From NCBI RefSeq assembly GCF_001541315.1, contig NZ_LMVK01000050.1, positions 1-64,000 of the forward strand: a DNA stretch of 64,000 nucleotides, read 5' to 3'. Below, one piece after another: positions 55,480 through 64,000 of the stretch; position 1 is the stretch's first letter, and every line of letters begins with the position of its first letter. Made by a program: the position numbers and the translations under genes. This DNA is from Agrobacterium tumefaciens str. B6. GTDB taxonomy: Bacteria > Pseudomonadota > Alphaproteobacteria > Rhizobiales > Rhizobiaceae. The notes beneath the pieces were generated by a model. The model was not told the DNA's origin. It searched no databases and worked only from the letters and a program-made list of their open reading frames with translations.

Positions 55480-56376
55480 TCACCGCCGCTCGTCGATCAG
55501 CCAGCCGGTGAGTTTTCTCACCGCATTATCGCTGTTTTTCGGCCGCATCAGCCAGTATCCGCGGCCCGGAGCGTCGAGGCTTGGGCCTGCGGTCACCAGC
55601 ACGCCCGCCTCGAGCAGCGGATCGATGAGCCCGGCCCAGCCGAGTGCAAAACCCTGTTCGCCGATGGTTGCCTGAACCACCATGGTGTAATTGTTGAAGC
55701 TGATGTCGCCGCCATCGTTTTCCGGCCCTCTCAGCACGCCGAAATGCTTGAAATAGGACGGCCAGTCGAACCAGTGCGCCTGGGAGGTGTTTTCCAAGTG
55801 GATAAGCTTCAGCCGTGTGAGATCCGCGACACTCGCGGGTGCGGCTGCGTCAGCCAGAAGCGCCGGGGAACAGACCGGCGTGACCTTCTCCGAAAGCAGC
55901 AGTACCGCCCCGTCGCCCGCTTCCTGCCGTGTCCCAAAAATGATCATCACGTCGCTATCGTGTTTGCCCTGACCCAGAGGGTCCTGCGTTGCCACGATCT
56001 GGATGTTTATGTCGGGATTGAGCGCTCGAAAACCATGCATGCGCGGGATGAGCCACAGGGACGAAAAGGCATAATCCGTATGCAGGCGGATAGTCTGCCG
56101 ATCCTCCGTCCGGCGAAGCTGCTGCGCGAGAAGATCGATGGCGTCGACATTACGCGAGACGATGTCGAACAGTTTTTGTCCTTCGGCTGTCAGTTCGATG
56201 CCGCGATGTTTGCGCCGGATAAGAACCACGCCCAGCTCATCCTCCAGCTTCCGCATCTGATAGCTGACGGCCGGCTGGGTCAGTCGCAGCGATGCCGCAG
56301 CAGCCGTGAGGCTGCCGCGGCGGGCGACATCGGTGAAAATGCGCATCCATCCGAGATCGAGCGGCCGGTCAGACAT
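55480..56376 (-). CDS. LysR regulator of choline-sulfate use
   Basis: 298 residues. N-terminal helix-turn-helix MRIFTDVARRGSLTAAAASL and LTQPAVSYQMRKLEDELGV; effector domain with HTDYAFSSLWLIPRMHGFRA. Divergent from choX-betC with a 94-base shared promoter, matching the conserved regulator of choline-sulfate genes in rhizobia (the LysR next to betC). The stop lies 12 bases from the preceding ATPase stop (convergent). Confidence 0.85.
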   Translation of the reverse strand: MSDRPLDLGWMRIFTDVARRGSLTAAAASLRLTQPAVSYQMRKLEDELGVVLIRRKHRGIELTAEGQKLFDIVSRNVDAIDLLAQQLRRTEDRQTIRLHTDYAFSSLWLIPRMHGFRALNPDINIQIVATQDPLGQGKHDSDVMIIFGTRQEAGDGAVLLLSEKVTPVCSPALLADAAAPASVADLTRLKLIHLENTSQAHWFDWPSYFKHFGVLRGPENDGGDISFNNYTMVVQATIGEQGFALGWAGLIDPLLEAGVLVTAGPSLDAPGRGYWLMRPKNSDNAVRKLTGWLIDERR

Positions 56377-56470
56377 TAAATTTCCTTATATCAGTCATCG
56401 AAAAATACCCGCTTCACAGGCAAAAACAATGTGGTGTTCAATAAACTGGACTAATAAAAGGGGAGCCGCA

Positions 56471-57424
56471 ATGAAAACCGTTTCTCATCTGCATCGCATC
56501 GCCGCCGGCCTTATTCTGTCCGTTGCGGCATTCTCCACCCCGCTGCAGGCGGCTGATGACGCCACCTGCAAAACCATTCGCCTCAGCGATCCCGGCTGGA
56601 CCGACATTACCGCCACCAACGGCGTCGCTTCCGTCGTGCTCGATGCGCTGGGTTATGAAGCCGACGTCAAGACGCTGTCGGTGCCGATCGGGTACCAGGC
56701 CATGAAAAATGGCGAAATCGATGTCTTTCTCGGCAACTGGATGCCGGCCCAGAAATCCTTCGTCGACGATCTGAACGCGGCGAAAGCGGCCGAGGTGATG
56801 ACGAAGAACCTGGAGGGCGCCAAGTTCACGCTGGCGGTGCCTTCCTATATGGCGGAAAAGGGCGTGAAGGATTTTGCCGATCTCGCCAAACATGCCGATG
56901 AGTTCGAAAGCAAGATTTATGGCATCGAGCCGGGGGCACCGGCCAACCAGAATATCCAGAAGATCATCGACGCCAATGATTTCGGCCTGAAAGGCTGGCA
57001 GCTCGTTGAATCCGGCGAACAGGCCATGCTGGCGCAGGTGGAACGGGCGGGCAGGGACAAGAAGGCCGTGGTCTTCCTCGCCTGGGCGCCGCATCCGATG
57101 AATGAGAAGATCGATATCGCCTATCTCTCCGGAGGTGACGCCTATTTCGGCCCGAATTTCGGCGGCGCGGAAGTCTATACGCTGGCCCGCACCGGCTGGG
57201 CGCAGCAATGCCCGAATGCGGCGACGCTGTTCAAGAACCTGAAGTTTGATATCGGCATGGAAAACAGCCTGATGGGCTCCATTCTCGGCGGTGAGGATTC
57301 CAAAGCGGCGGCGACGGCCTGGCTGAAGGCCAATCCGAAGGTGCTGGATGGCTGGCTGCAAGGCGTCACCACGCTGGATGGCAAGCCGGGTGCGGACGCC
57401 GTCAAAGGCAAGCTTGGTCTCTAA
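56471..57424 (+). CDS. choX: Choline ABC-transporter binding protein ChoX
   Basis: ATG 56471 with AGGGGAG upstream; 317 residues, signal peptide ending PLQAA. The aromatic cage for the quaternary amine is recognisable: Trp in SDPGWTDI (with the Asp beside it), Trp in LGNWMPAQ, and Trp in FLAWAPHPMN. Matches the ChoX family, which binds choline and weakly acetylcholine. Permease and ATPase genes (choW, choV) do not follow in this window; BetC comes next instead. Confidence 0.85.
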   Translation: MKTVSHLHRIAAGLILSVAAFSTPLQAADDATCKTIRLSDPGWTDITATNGVASVVLDALGYEADVKTLSVPIGYQAMKNGEIDVFLGNWMPAQKSFVDDLNAAKAAEVMTKNLEGAKFTLAVPSYMAEKGVKDFADLAKHADEFESKIYGIEPGAPANQNIQKIIDANDFGLKGWQLVESGEQAMLAQVERAGRDKKAVVFLAWAPHPMNEKIDIAYLSGGDAYFGPNFGGAEVYTLARTGWAQQCPNAATLFKNLKFDIGMENSLMGSILGGEDSKAAATAWLKANPKVLDGWLQGVTTLDGKPGADAVKGKLGL

Positions 57425-57438
57425 GCCGGAAAGTCGAA

Positions 57439-58953
57439 ATGCCGCGTCCCAATATCCTGATCCTGATGGCCGACCAGTTCAACGGGACGTTTTTTCCCGA
57501 TGGTCCGGCCGATTTTCTGCACGCACCACATCTGAAAGCACTGGCGGAGCGGTCTGTCCGCTTCGCCAACACCTATACGGCAAGCCCGCTCTGCGCGCCG
57601 GCCCGCGCTTCTTTCATGTCCGGGCAGTTGCCCAGCCGGACGCGGGTCTATGATAACGCTGCCGAATTCGCTTCCGACATTCCGACCTATGCGCACCATC
57701 TGCGGGCGGCCGGTTATTACACCGGCCTTTCAGGCAAGATGCATTTCGTCGGACCGGACCAATTACATGGCTTCGAAGAGCGTCTGACGACGGATATCTA
57801 TCCGGCGGATTTCGGCTGGACGCCTGATTATACCAAGCCCGGCGAACGGATCGACTGGTGGTATCACAATCTCGGCTCGGTCACCGGTGCGGGTATCGCT
57901 GAAATCACCAATCAGATGGAATATGATGACGAGGTGGCCTATCACGCCACCCGCAAGCTCTACGATCTGTCGCGCCGGCTCGATGACCGCCCCTGGTGCC
58001 TGACCGTCAGCTTCACCCATCCGCACGATCCCTATGTGGCGCGGCGCAAATTCTGGGATCTCTACGAGGATTGCCCGGCGCTTGATCCGCAGACATCGGC
58101 GATTGCCTTCGAGGAGCAGGATCCGCATTCGAAACGGTTGCTGGAAGCCTGCGATCATGAGGCTTTCGATATTTCGCCAAAGCAGATACGCCGCGCACGG
58201 CGCGGTTATTTCGCCAATATCTCCTATATCGACGAGAAGGTCGGTGAGATTCTCGACGTGCTGAAAGCGACACGGATGGAGGAGGACACCATCATCCTCT
58301 TCCTGTCCGACCATGGCGACATGCTGGGCGAGCGTGGGCTTTGGTTCAAGATGTGTTTCTTTGAGGGCTCCGCCCGCGTGCCGCTGATGATCGCCGCACC
58401 CGGCTGGCAGCCGGCCCTGATCGACACGCCCGTCTCGACGCTCGATGTCACGCCGACGCTCTGCGGGCTTGCGGGCCTCGATATCACCTCGCTCAAACGC
58501 TGGACCGATGGCGAAGACCTGTCGGCGCTGGCTGCGGGAACTGGAGAGCGCGGCCCGGTGCCGATGGAATATGCCGCCGAAGGCTCGATCGCGCCGCTCG
58601 TCGCCATCAGGGACGGCCGCTACAAGCTCTCGGTCTGCGAAACCGATCCGCCGCTCCTCTATGATATCGAGGCTGATCCCGAGGAGCGCGCGAACCTTGC
58701 CGGCGATCCCGCTTTCAGTGCCGTGCTTTCATCGCTTGCCAGCGAAATCAACCGGCGCTGGCAATTGCCTGTTTTCGATGCTGCCGTGCGGGAAAGTCAG
58801 GCGCGGCGCTGGGTGGTCTACAAGGCGTTGCGCAATGGCGCTTATTACCCGTGGGATTACCAGCCACTGCAAAAGGCCTCCGAACGCTACATGCGCAACC
58901 ACATGGACCTTAACGTGCTGGAAGAGAACCAGCGTTTTCCGCGCGGGGAGTGA
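57439..58953 (+). CDS. betC: Choline-sulfatase BetC
   Basis: 504 residues. Sulfatase signature with the formylglycine-forming Cys at C52 in PLCAPARASFM, metal site NILILMADQ, SGKMHFVG, HPHDPY and LFLSDHGDMLGERGLW. The C-terminal YYPWDYQPLQKASERYMRNH is typical of choline-sulfatases. Hydrolyses choline-O-sulfate to choline and sulfate in the cytoplasm, feeding glycine-betaine synthesis for osmotic protection. 14 bases after choX; betA and betB are not in the window. Confidence 0.94.
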   Translation: MPRPNILILMADQFNGTFFPDGPADFLHAPHLKALAERSVRFANTYTASPLCAPARASFMSGQLPSRTRVYDNAAEFASDIPTYAHHLRAAGYYTGLSGKMHFVGPDQLHGFEERLTTDIYPADFGWTPDYTKPGERIDWWYHNLGSVTGAGIAEITNQMEYDDEVAYHATRKLYDLSRRLDDRPWCLTVSFTHPHDPYVARRKFWDLYEDCPALDPQTSAIAFEEQDPHSKRLLEACDHEAFDISPKQIRRARRGYFANISYIDEKVGEILDVLKATRMEEDTIILFLSDHGDMLGERGLWFKMCFFEGSARVPLMIAAPGWQPALIDTPVSTLDVTPTLCGLAGLDITSLKRWTDGEDLSALAAGTGERGPVPMEYAAEGSIAPLVAIRDGRYKLSVCETDPPLLYDIEADPEERANLAGDPAFSAVLSSLASEINRRWQLPVFDAAVRESQARRWVVYKALRNGAYYPWDYQPLQKASERYMRNHMDLNVLEENQRFPRGE

Positions 58954-58968
58954 TGCGGGCAGGGCGTC

Positions 58969-59862
58969 TCACGCGGCGGCGGTCACCTTCGGTGCGCCGC
59001 CTGCCGCCTGCACGGCAAGACTGCCCGCTGCGATGCCGGCTTCGAGGCATTGCTGTTCGTCCTGACCCTGAAGCCATGTATCAAGAAAACCGGCATTAAA
59101 GGCATCGCCTGCGCCGGTCGTATCGACCACCGGGACCTTTTGGGCGGCTTTATGCTGAATCCCGGCTGCAGATGATACCCATGCACCCTCCGCGCCGCCT
59201 TTGAGGGCGACGATCGGGAAAGCCTCCGCCAATCTCCGGATAGCCGTTTCCGGTTCCGAATGCCCGGTGATTGCTTCGGCCTCTTCAAGATTGGGCAAAA
59301 AAACGTCGACACCGGCACAGGCCCTGAGCAGACCCTTGTCGTAGATCAGCGAGGCGTCCCAGCTCGGGTCGAGCGAGACGGACAATCCGCTCGCCTTGGC
59401 GCGCGCGACGAGATCGGGGATTTCGTGCAAAGTAGCGAATTCGGCGATGTGCAGATGCCGTGCCTTGTCCCACGCAAGGGCGGCATCCAGTGTCGAAGGC
59501 CGGGCGGCGCCGGCGCGGCGTGTCAAAAATGCACGGTCGTGGCCAACCACCGTTGCCACCGTGACCTGCGGCCCCGCATCCGCCGAATGCTCCAGAAATC
59601 GCAGGTCGACACCGCTCTTTTGCATTTTCTCACCGATATCGCGCGAGAAGGGGTCGGTGCCGAGCCTTGCCAGCAGCGCAGCGGGACGGCCGATATGGGC
59701 GAGATGTGCGGCGGCGATGAAAGCCCCGCCGCCGGCGGCGATTTCCATGTCGCGTGCAAACAGCTCCCGGCCGAGCACCGGCAATTCGTCAAGCCCGGTG
59801 AAAATGAGGTCGCAATAGATGCGGCCAATGCTGATGACGGCTGATTTTTCTGTTGTCATCAT
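58969..59862 (-). CDS. PfkB-family carbohydrate kinase
   Basis: Start at 59862 overlaps the ATPase stop by 4 bases (ATGA); 297 residues. Ribokinase fold: FARDMEIAAGGGAFIAAAHLAHIG near the N-terminus, NLEEAEAITG, and VPVVDTTGAGDAFNAGF with the catalytic Asp and anion hole. Phosphorylates a sugar or sugar acid imported by the same operon. Last gene of the minus-strand operon, converging on betC 15 bases away. Confidence 0.9.
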   Translation of the reverse strand: MMTTEKSAVISIGRIYCDLIFTGLDELPVLGRELFARDMEIAAGGGAFIAAAHLAHIGRPAALLARLGTDPFSRDIGEKMQKSGVDLRFLEHSADAGPQVTVATVVGHDRAFLTRRAGAARPSTLDAALAWDKARHLHIAEFATLHEIPDLVARAKASGLSVSLDPSWDASLIYDKGLLRACAGVDVFLPNLEEAEAITGHSEPETAIRRLAEAFPIVALKGGAEGAWVSSAAGIQHKAAQKVPVVDTTGAGDAFNAGFLDTWLQGQDEQQCLEAGIAAGSLAVQAAGGAPKVTAAA

Positions 59863-60899
59863 GCGCGGCCCAGAAGCTTTTCCGTCTTCGCATCGAAAAG
59901 ATAGAGCGCGCCTGTTTCCGCCCGGCATTGTAGCCGGCTGCCGACTGCGGGAATGGATTTGCCTCTCGAGGTTGCGATCACCGAGGTGGCGTCGGTGTCC
60001 AGATGAACCAGTGTTTCCGGGCCAAGAGGCTCGACCGCGGTTACCGTTCCTTCAAGCTTGAACGTGCCTTGCGGCGCTTCGCTCTCGCCCACCAGCAGGT
60101 CGTGCGGCCGCACACCGATCAAAAACTCGCCCGTGGCGGAGGGCGTAACGCTGTTGGTTGTTTTGGTCCCTCGCAGGAGGTTCATCGAGGGGCTGCCGAT
60201 GAAGCGCGCGGTAAACACATCGACGGGTGTTTCGTAGAGTTCAGTCGGCGTGCCAACCTGCAGGATATGGCCGTCCTTCATGACGACGATCCGGTCCGCC
60301 ATGGTCATGGCTTCCACCTGATCGTGGGTAACGTAGACGGTTGTCGTTTTAAGACGTTGGTGCAAGCGCTTGATTTCAATGCGCATCTGCGATCTCAGCT
60401 GGGCGTCGAGATTGGAGAGCGGCTCGGCGAAAAGAAAGGCAGCGGGATCGCGCACCATGGCACGGCCGATGGCGACGCGCTGCCGCTGGCCGCCGGACAA
60501 AGCCGCTGGCCGACGGTCGAGCAACGCCTCAAGCCCCAGCACCTTCCCGGCCTCTTCGATACGCCGGTTCTTTTCCGCCTTGTCGAGCTTTGCGGTATAA
60601 AGCCCGAAGCCAATATTCTGGCGAACCGTCATATGCGGGTAGATCGCATAGTTCTGGAAGACCATGGCGATGTTGCGCTGTTTCGGTTCCTTCTCGTTGA
60701 CGACGTCCCCGCCGATCTTCAGCGTGCCGTCGGAAATTTCTTCGAGCCCTGCGATCATGCGCAGTGTCGTCGATTTTCCGCAGCCGGACGGGCCGACAAA
60801 AACGACGAATTCGCCGTCTTCAATGGCAAGGTCGATACCTTTGACCGCCTCCACCTTGCCGTAGCGCTTCACGAGTTGATTGAGTTCGATTGTCGCCAT
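59859..60899 (-). CDS. ABC transporter ATPase (UgpC/MalK type) with altered Walker B
   Basis: 346 residues. Walker [11 protein letters not shown]-loop VFQNYAIYPHM, signature [14 protein letters not shown] and H-loop [10 protein letters not shown] are normal, but Walker B reads [12 protein letters not shown]: the magnesium-binding Asp (position 158, codon 60426-60428) is Ala, while the catalytic Glu 159 is kept. The other CUT1 ATPase in this window (15048) has FLFDEP. C-terminal regulatory domain present (GVRPHDLLV). Start TAATG-overlaps the ArgH gene's stop. Confidence 0.9.
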   Translation of the reverse strand: MATIELNQLVKRYGKVEAVKGIDLAIEDGEFVVFVGPSGCGKSTTLRMIAGLEEISDGTLKIGGDVVNEKEPKQRNIAMVFQNYAIYPHMTVRQNIGFGLYTAKLDKAEKNRRIEEAGKVLGLEALLDRRPAALSGGQRQRVAIGRAMVRDPAAFLFAEPLSNLDAQLRSQMRIEIKRLHQRLKTTTVYVTHDQVEAMTMADRIVVMKDGHILQVGTPTELYETPVDVFTARFIGSPSMNLLRGTKTTNSVTPSATGEFLIGVRPHDLLVGESEAPQGTFKLEGTVTAVEPLGPETLVHLDTDATSVIATSRGKSIPAVGSRLQCRAETGALYLFDAKTEKLLGRA

Positions 60900-62413
60900 T
60901 ATCTCGCTCCCGTCAGGGCAGTAAATTTCTCTGCAAGCTCGGCGGCCTTCGCCGCTTCGTGATCGGCGGATCGTTGCGCTTCCGCCTCGAATACACCAAG
61001 CTTGCCGCGATAGGCGGCAATCGCCTCGCGCATCGGTTCGGGGGCGGGGCCGCCGAAGCGGCTGCGCACCGCGACAAAGTGCTCCGGCGAGACGATCTGC
61101 CTGAACTTCTCTTCGCTGATGCCGGCTTTGCGCCCCGCCAGCTCCTCGAACGCGTTGAGGAACGGCTGGTAGCCGTCATTCGGTAGATCGCCCTTCAGCG
61201 CGACAACGCTTTTGGCGACGGTTGCGGCGATCTCATGGGCCTGGCGGAATGACAGGTCCTCGATGCGGACAAGCGAATCCGCCAGTTCCGTGATGGTGAT
61301 GCAGGAACGGCGAATATTCTGGTCGACCCTTTCCGGATCGATGCTGATCTGGCCGACAAGGCTGGCGAGGAGATCGAGAACCCGGCCGGCCGAGGCGAAG
61401 GCCTCGTAACCCATGCCCTGCGTTTCGCCCTCGCTGTCATTCATGTCGGTGAAGGGCGTATTGTGCATCACGTCGAGCATGGTTCGTGCCCGGCCGAATG
61501 TCTGGCTGGCGAGGTGGCGCAGATGTTCGATTGGAACCGGGTTGCGTTTCTGCGGCATGATCGAGGAAATCTGTACCAGCGAATTCGGTACATAGATTTG
61601 CCCGACTTCGAAGCTCGTCCAGAACTGGAAGTCCTGAATGAGCCTGCCGAGATGCAGGAACATCAGTTCGATCGCGCCATAGGTCGCCGTCGTATAGTCG
61701 ACGGCGGCGATGCAGGAATAGGAATTGCGCAGCGGCGCGGCAAAACCGAGAAGCTCGGCGACGCGGGCGCGATCAATGGGAAAGCCGGAGGTGGTGATGG
61801 CGGCGGCGCCCATGGGTGAGAGATCGACGATTCGGCGAGCTTCCGCGAAGCGGTCGATATCCCGAATGAGGACTTCGCTGGCGGCGGAGAGATAATGGCC
61901 GAAGGTGGTGGGCTGCGCCGGCTGTCCATGCGTATAGGCCACGATCAGTGTGGATTGATTGCGCTCGGCGGCATCGATCAGCGCTTTCAGCAGAACCCGC
62001 GCCTTGGCGGTGAGCGTGTCGATCTTTTCCTTGAGGCCGATCTTGAACAGGGTGTGATCGATATCGTTGCGCGAGCGGGCCGTATGCAGGCGGCCGGCGA
62101 CATCGACGCCGATACGGGCTTTCAGTTCCTTTTCGATCAGGAAGAAGAAATCCTCGACCTCGCCGGTATAGACAAGCTCCGATGGCTCGATGGTTCTGTC
62201 TATGTCTTCGAGCGCGCCGGCGATTTTCGCCGCCGTTTCGGCGTCGAGAATTCCGGTTTCGCGCAGCATGACGAGATGCGCACGGTCGATGCGGCGAAAC
62301 CCGTCGACATGGTGGTTCTTGGCGCCATCGAAAAGCGGGCGCAGCACTGTTTCCTTGTAGACCGGATCGGGAAACTTGCTGGTATCGGACAGGCGCGGGT
62401 TGATATCGGCCAT
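60899..62413 (-). CDS. Argininosuccinate-lyase-family protein (ArgH paralog)
   Basis: 504 residues. Fumarase/aspartase superfamily: GRLHTARSRNDID (C1), catalytic His in THGQPAQPTTFGHYL (H162), and the flexible signature loop ISSIMPQKRNPVPIEH with the catalytic Ser at 283/284. Canonical ArgH has SSLMPQKKNPD in this loop, so this is a divergent branch whose substrate may not be argininosuccinate. It is located inside a sugar-type ABC operon, between the permeases and the ATPase, rather than with arginine genes. Confidence 0.85.
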   Translation of the reverse strand: MADINPRLSDTSKFPDPVYKETVLRPLFDGAKNHHVDGFRRIDRAHLVMLRETGILDAETAAKIAGALEDIDRTIEPSELVYTGEVEDFFFLIEKELKARIGVDVAGRLHTARSRNDIDHTLFKIGLKEKIDTLTAKARVLLKALIDAAERNQSTLIVAYTHGQPAQPTTFGHYLSAASEVLIRDIDRFAEARRIVDLSPMGAAAITTSGFPIDRARVAELLGFAAPLRNSYSCIAAVDYTTATYGAIELMFLHLGRLIQDFQFWTSFEVGQIYVPNSLVQISSIMPQKRNPVPIEHLRHLASQTFGRARTMLDVMHNTPFTDMNDSEGETQGMGYEAFASAGRVLDLLASLVGQISIDPERVDQNIRRSCITITELADSLVRIEDLSFRQAHEIAATVAKSVVALKGDLPNDGYQPFLNAFEELAGRKAGISEEKFRQIVSPEHFVAVRSRFGGPAPEPMREAIAAYRGKLGVFEAEAQRSADHEAAKAAELAEKFTALTGAR

Positions 62414-62417
62414 GATA

Positions 62418-63260
62418 TTATCCTTTCAGACCCGCCAGCATCACACCGCGAACGATGTAGCGTTGCAGGACGATGAAGACGATAAGGGTGGGGATGGTCG
62501 CAATGGCTGCGCCCGTCATGATCATTTCCCACTGGATCTGCTGTTCCACCGCAAAGCTCGAAAGCCCGACCGGCAGCGTATAGAGCTCCTTGCTTGTCGT
62601 GACGATCAGCGGCCAGAAAAAGGCTGTCCAGTTGCCGAGGAAGGTGAAGATCGCGAGAGCGGAGAGCGCCGGCGTGACGAGCGGCAGGGCGACTTTCCAC
62701 CAGATCTGGAACTCGTTGAGCCCATCGACGCGTGCGGCCTCGATGAAGTCGTTCGGAACCGTCTCGAAGAACTGCTTCATCAGGAAGGTGCCGAATGCCG
62801 TCATCATTCCCGGGAACATGATGCCCCAGTAGCTGTCGAGCCAGCCCAGCTGGCTGGACATCAGATACCATGGAATGACAAGCATTTCCGTCGGAATCAT
62901 CAGCGTCGACAGGATGGCGAGGAAGATGAAATAGCGGCCGCGGAACTCGAATTTCGCCAGCGTGTAGCCGACCAGACTGTCAAAAAAGCAGTTGGAAACG
63001 GTGACGATGACCGCAACCAGCATCGAGTTGAAGAACCATCGCAGGAAACGGCCGTCGGCCATCACGGTGACGTAGTTCGCAAGCGTCGGCGCAGCCGGGA
63101 TGAGCCTGAGGTCATAGACCTGATCCGCCGTCTTGAACGAGGTCGAGAACATGAAAAGCAGCGGTGAGATCATGATAAGGCCGCCGATGAACAGCAGCGT
63201 CCAGGTGACGATGCGGCCGGGGCGGATGCGGGCGTGGGAGAGTGGCGACGCTTCGCTCAT
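62418..63260 (-). CDS. ABC transporter permease (MalG-like, CUT1)
   Basis: 280 residues; six helices, coupling loop [28 protein letters not shown]-terminus RPGRIVTWTLLFIGGLIMISPLLFMFSTSFK is typical. Overlaps the upstream permease by 4 bases (ATGA at 63257-63260) and is followed 4 bases later by the ArgH-like gene. Confidence 0.92.
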   Translation of the reverse strand: MSEASPLSHARIRPGRIVTWTLLFIGGLIMISPLLFMFSTSFKTADQVYDLRLIPAAPTLANYVTVMADGRFLRWFFNSMLVAVIVTVSNCFFDSLVGYTLAKFEFRGRYFIFLAILSTLMIPTEMLVIPWYLMSSQLGWLDSYWGIMFPGMMTAFGTFLMKQFFETVPNDFIEAARVDGLNEFQIWWKVALPLVTPALSALAIFTFLGNWTAFFWPLIVTTSKELYTLPVGLSSFAVEQQIQWEMIMTGAAIATIPTLIVFIVLQRYIVRGVMLAGLKG

Positions 63261-64000
63261 TTCTTTTCCCTCAGGACCCAGAGCTGGACCAGCGATACGA
63301 CAAGAAGAATGGTGAACAGGACGACCGTCTGTGCTGCGGCATAGCCCATGGCATAGGAATTGAACGCGGTCTGGTAGATCATCAGCACCAGCGGCTTGGT
63401 TGAGCCGAGCGGTCCGCCCGGATCATTGGTGGTCATGTTGTAGACCTGGTCGAAGATGCGCAGGAAGCCGATCGAGGAAAAGACCACGAGGAAAACGGTG
63501 GTTGGTTTCAGGAGCGGCAGCGTGATCTTTCGAAGGATCGCCCATTCGCCGAGCCCGTCGATGCGGGCGGCTTCGTAGAATGTCGTCGGAATGGCGCGCA
63601 GGCCCGCCATGAAGATGATGATCTGGAAACCGAGCCCCGCCCAGATGGCTGTCACCATGACCGAATAAAGCGCCTGATCGGTGGAGCGGATGAAGGGCTG
63701 CTGCGGAATGCCGATCATGCCAAGCACATCGTTGATGATGCCGATCGGCGGCGGCTGGTAGAACCAGCGCCAGACCCAGGCCATGGCCGCTGCGGTCGTC
63801 AGATAGGGCAGGAAATAAAGCGCGCGGATGAAACCGTGCAGGATGCGGACCCGGTCAAGATAAAAGGCGATGACAAAAGCCAGCACCAGACTGATCGGCG
63901 TGCCGACGATGAGATAGGTGAAGGTATTCTTGAATACCTTCCAGAATTGCGGGTCCTTGAACAGCTTCACATAATTGGCGATGCCGATGAACTTCGCTGG
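63257..64000 (-). CDS. ABC transporter permease (MalF-like, CUT1), 5' end beyond window
   Basis: The frame is open to the window edge; bases 64000-63971 read PAKFIGIANY, the conserved FIGxANY segment that precedes the first periplasmic loop, so the GTG at 63970 is not the real start. About 50-60 residues and the first helix are missing. The coupling loop reads TTFYEAARIDGLGEWAILRKITLPLLKP. The binding-protein gene of this operon should lie just beyond the edge. Confidence 0.9.
   Translation of the reverse strand, partial: PAKFIGIANYVKLFKDPQFWKVFKNTFTYLIVGTPISLVLAFVIAFYLDRVRILHGFIRALYFLPYLTTAAAMAWVWRWFYQPPPIGIINDVLGMIGIPQQPFIRSTDQALYSVMVTAIWAGLGFQIIIFMAGLRAIPTTFYEAARIDGLGEWAILRKITLPLLKPTTVFLVVFSSIGFLRIFDQVYNMTTNDPGGPLGSTKPLVLMIYQTAFNSYAMGYAAAQTVVLFTILLVVSLVQLWVLREKK

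Overview
The window looks like chromosomal DNA of an Agrobacterium/Rhizobium-type alphaproteobacterium. The evidence is high GC with rhizobial codon use, dense ABC-transporter operons for plant-derived solutes, a katG/oxyR pair, choline-sulfate genes (choX, betC), an orfA-pit type phosphate operon, multiple ku genes with ligD, and rhizobial-type intergenic palindromic repeats. The match to Agrobacterium is by recognition only; no database search was possible.

Layout. 1-5.8 kb is an accessory segment. An IS66 end is followed by a three-gene, AT-richer cassette (membrane alkaline-phosphatase-superfamily protein, small LDPGTGS protein, NoeA-like methyltransferase), then a graveyard of IS3-family fragments that includes a 43-bp perfect inverted repeat. 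5.8-9.1 kb has a UvrD-like helicase, a geneless stretch ending in a terminator-like hairpin, and a secreted esterase. 9.2-16.1 kb is a LacI-controlled carbohydrate operon (regulator, FAD oxidoreductase, complete CUT1 ABC transporter) behind two perfect palindromes. 16.3-17.1 kb is an isolated glycosyltransferase. 17.3-24.5 kb is a divergent uptake/catabolism locus: a peptide-type ABC transporter on the minus strand; a GntR regulator, UxuA-family dehydratase and binding protein on the plus strand. 24.7-28.3 kb holds an orphan membrane protein and an MHYT-GGDEF-EAL protein.

28.5-33.9 kb is a stress/DNA-repair block: SDR oxidoreductase, small ORF, Ku, LigD, and a second, convergent Ku. 34-36.3 kb is the Pit/DUF47 phosphate operon divergent from a NUDIX gene, with a near-consensus Pho box between them. 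36.3-44.1 kb is an envelope-type module: a 35-residue membrane peptide, an RND pump with its fusion protein, an OmpR-type two-component system and a lipoprotein. Four copies of a 16-bp motif (GYAA repeated with 11-bp period) precede these four transcription units, each in the orientation of its gene, suggesting one small regulon. 44.2-47.5 kb is oxyR/katG. 48.1-55.5 kb is an AraC regulator, a TonB receptor and a siderophore ABC transporter with a 16-bp palindrome in the divergent promoter. 55.5-59 kb is choline-sulfate use (LysR, ChoX, BetC). 59-64 kb is a CUT1 sugar-type operon on the minus strand carrying a PfkB kinase, an ArgH-like lyase and an ATPase whose Walker B aspartate is replaced by alanine; it runs off the right edge.

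No rRNA, tRNA or CRISPR array was seen. Nearly all long antisense frames are shadows of high-GC genes.
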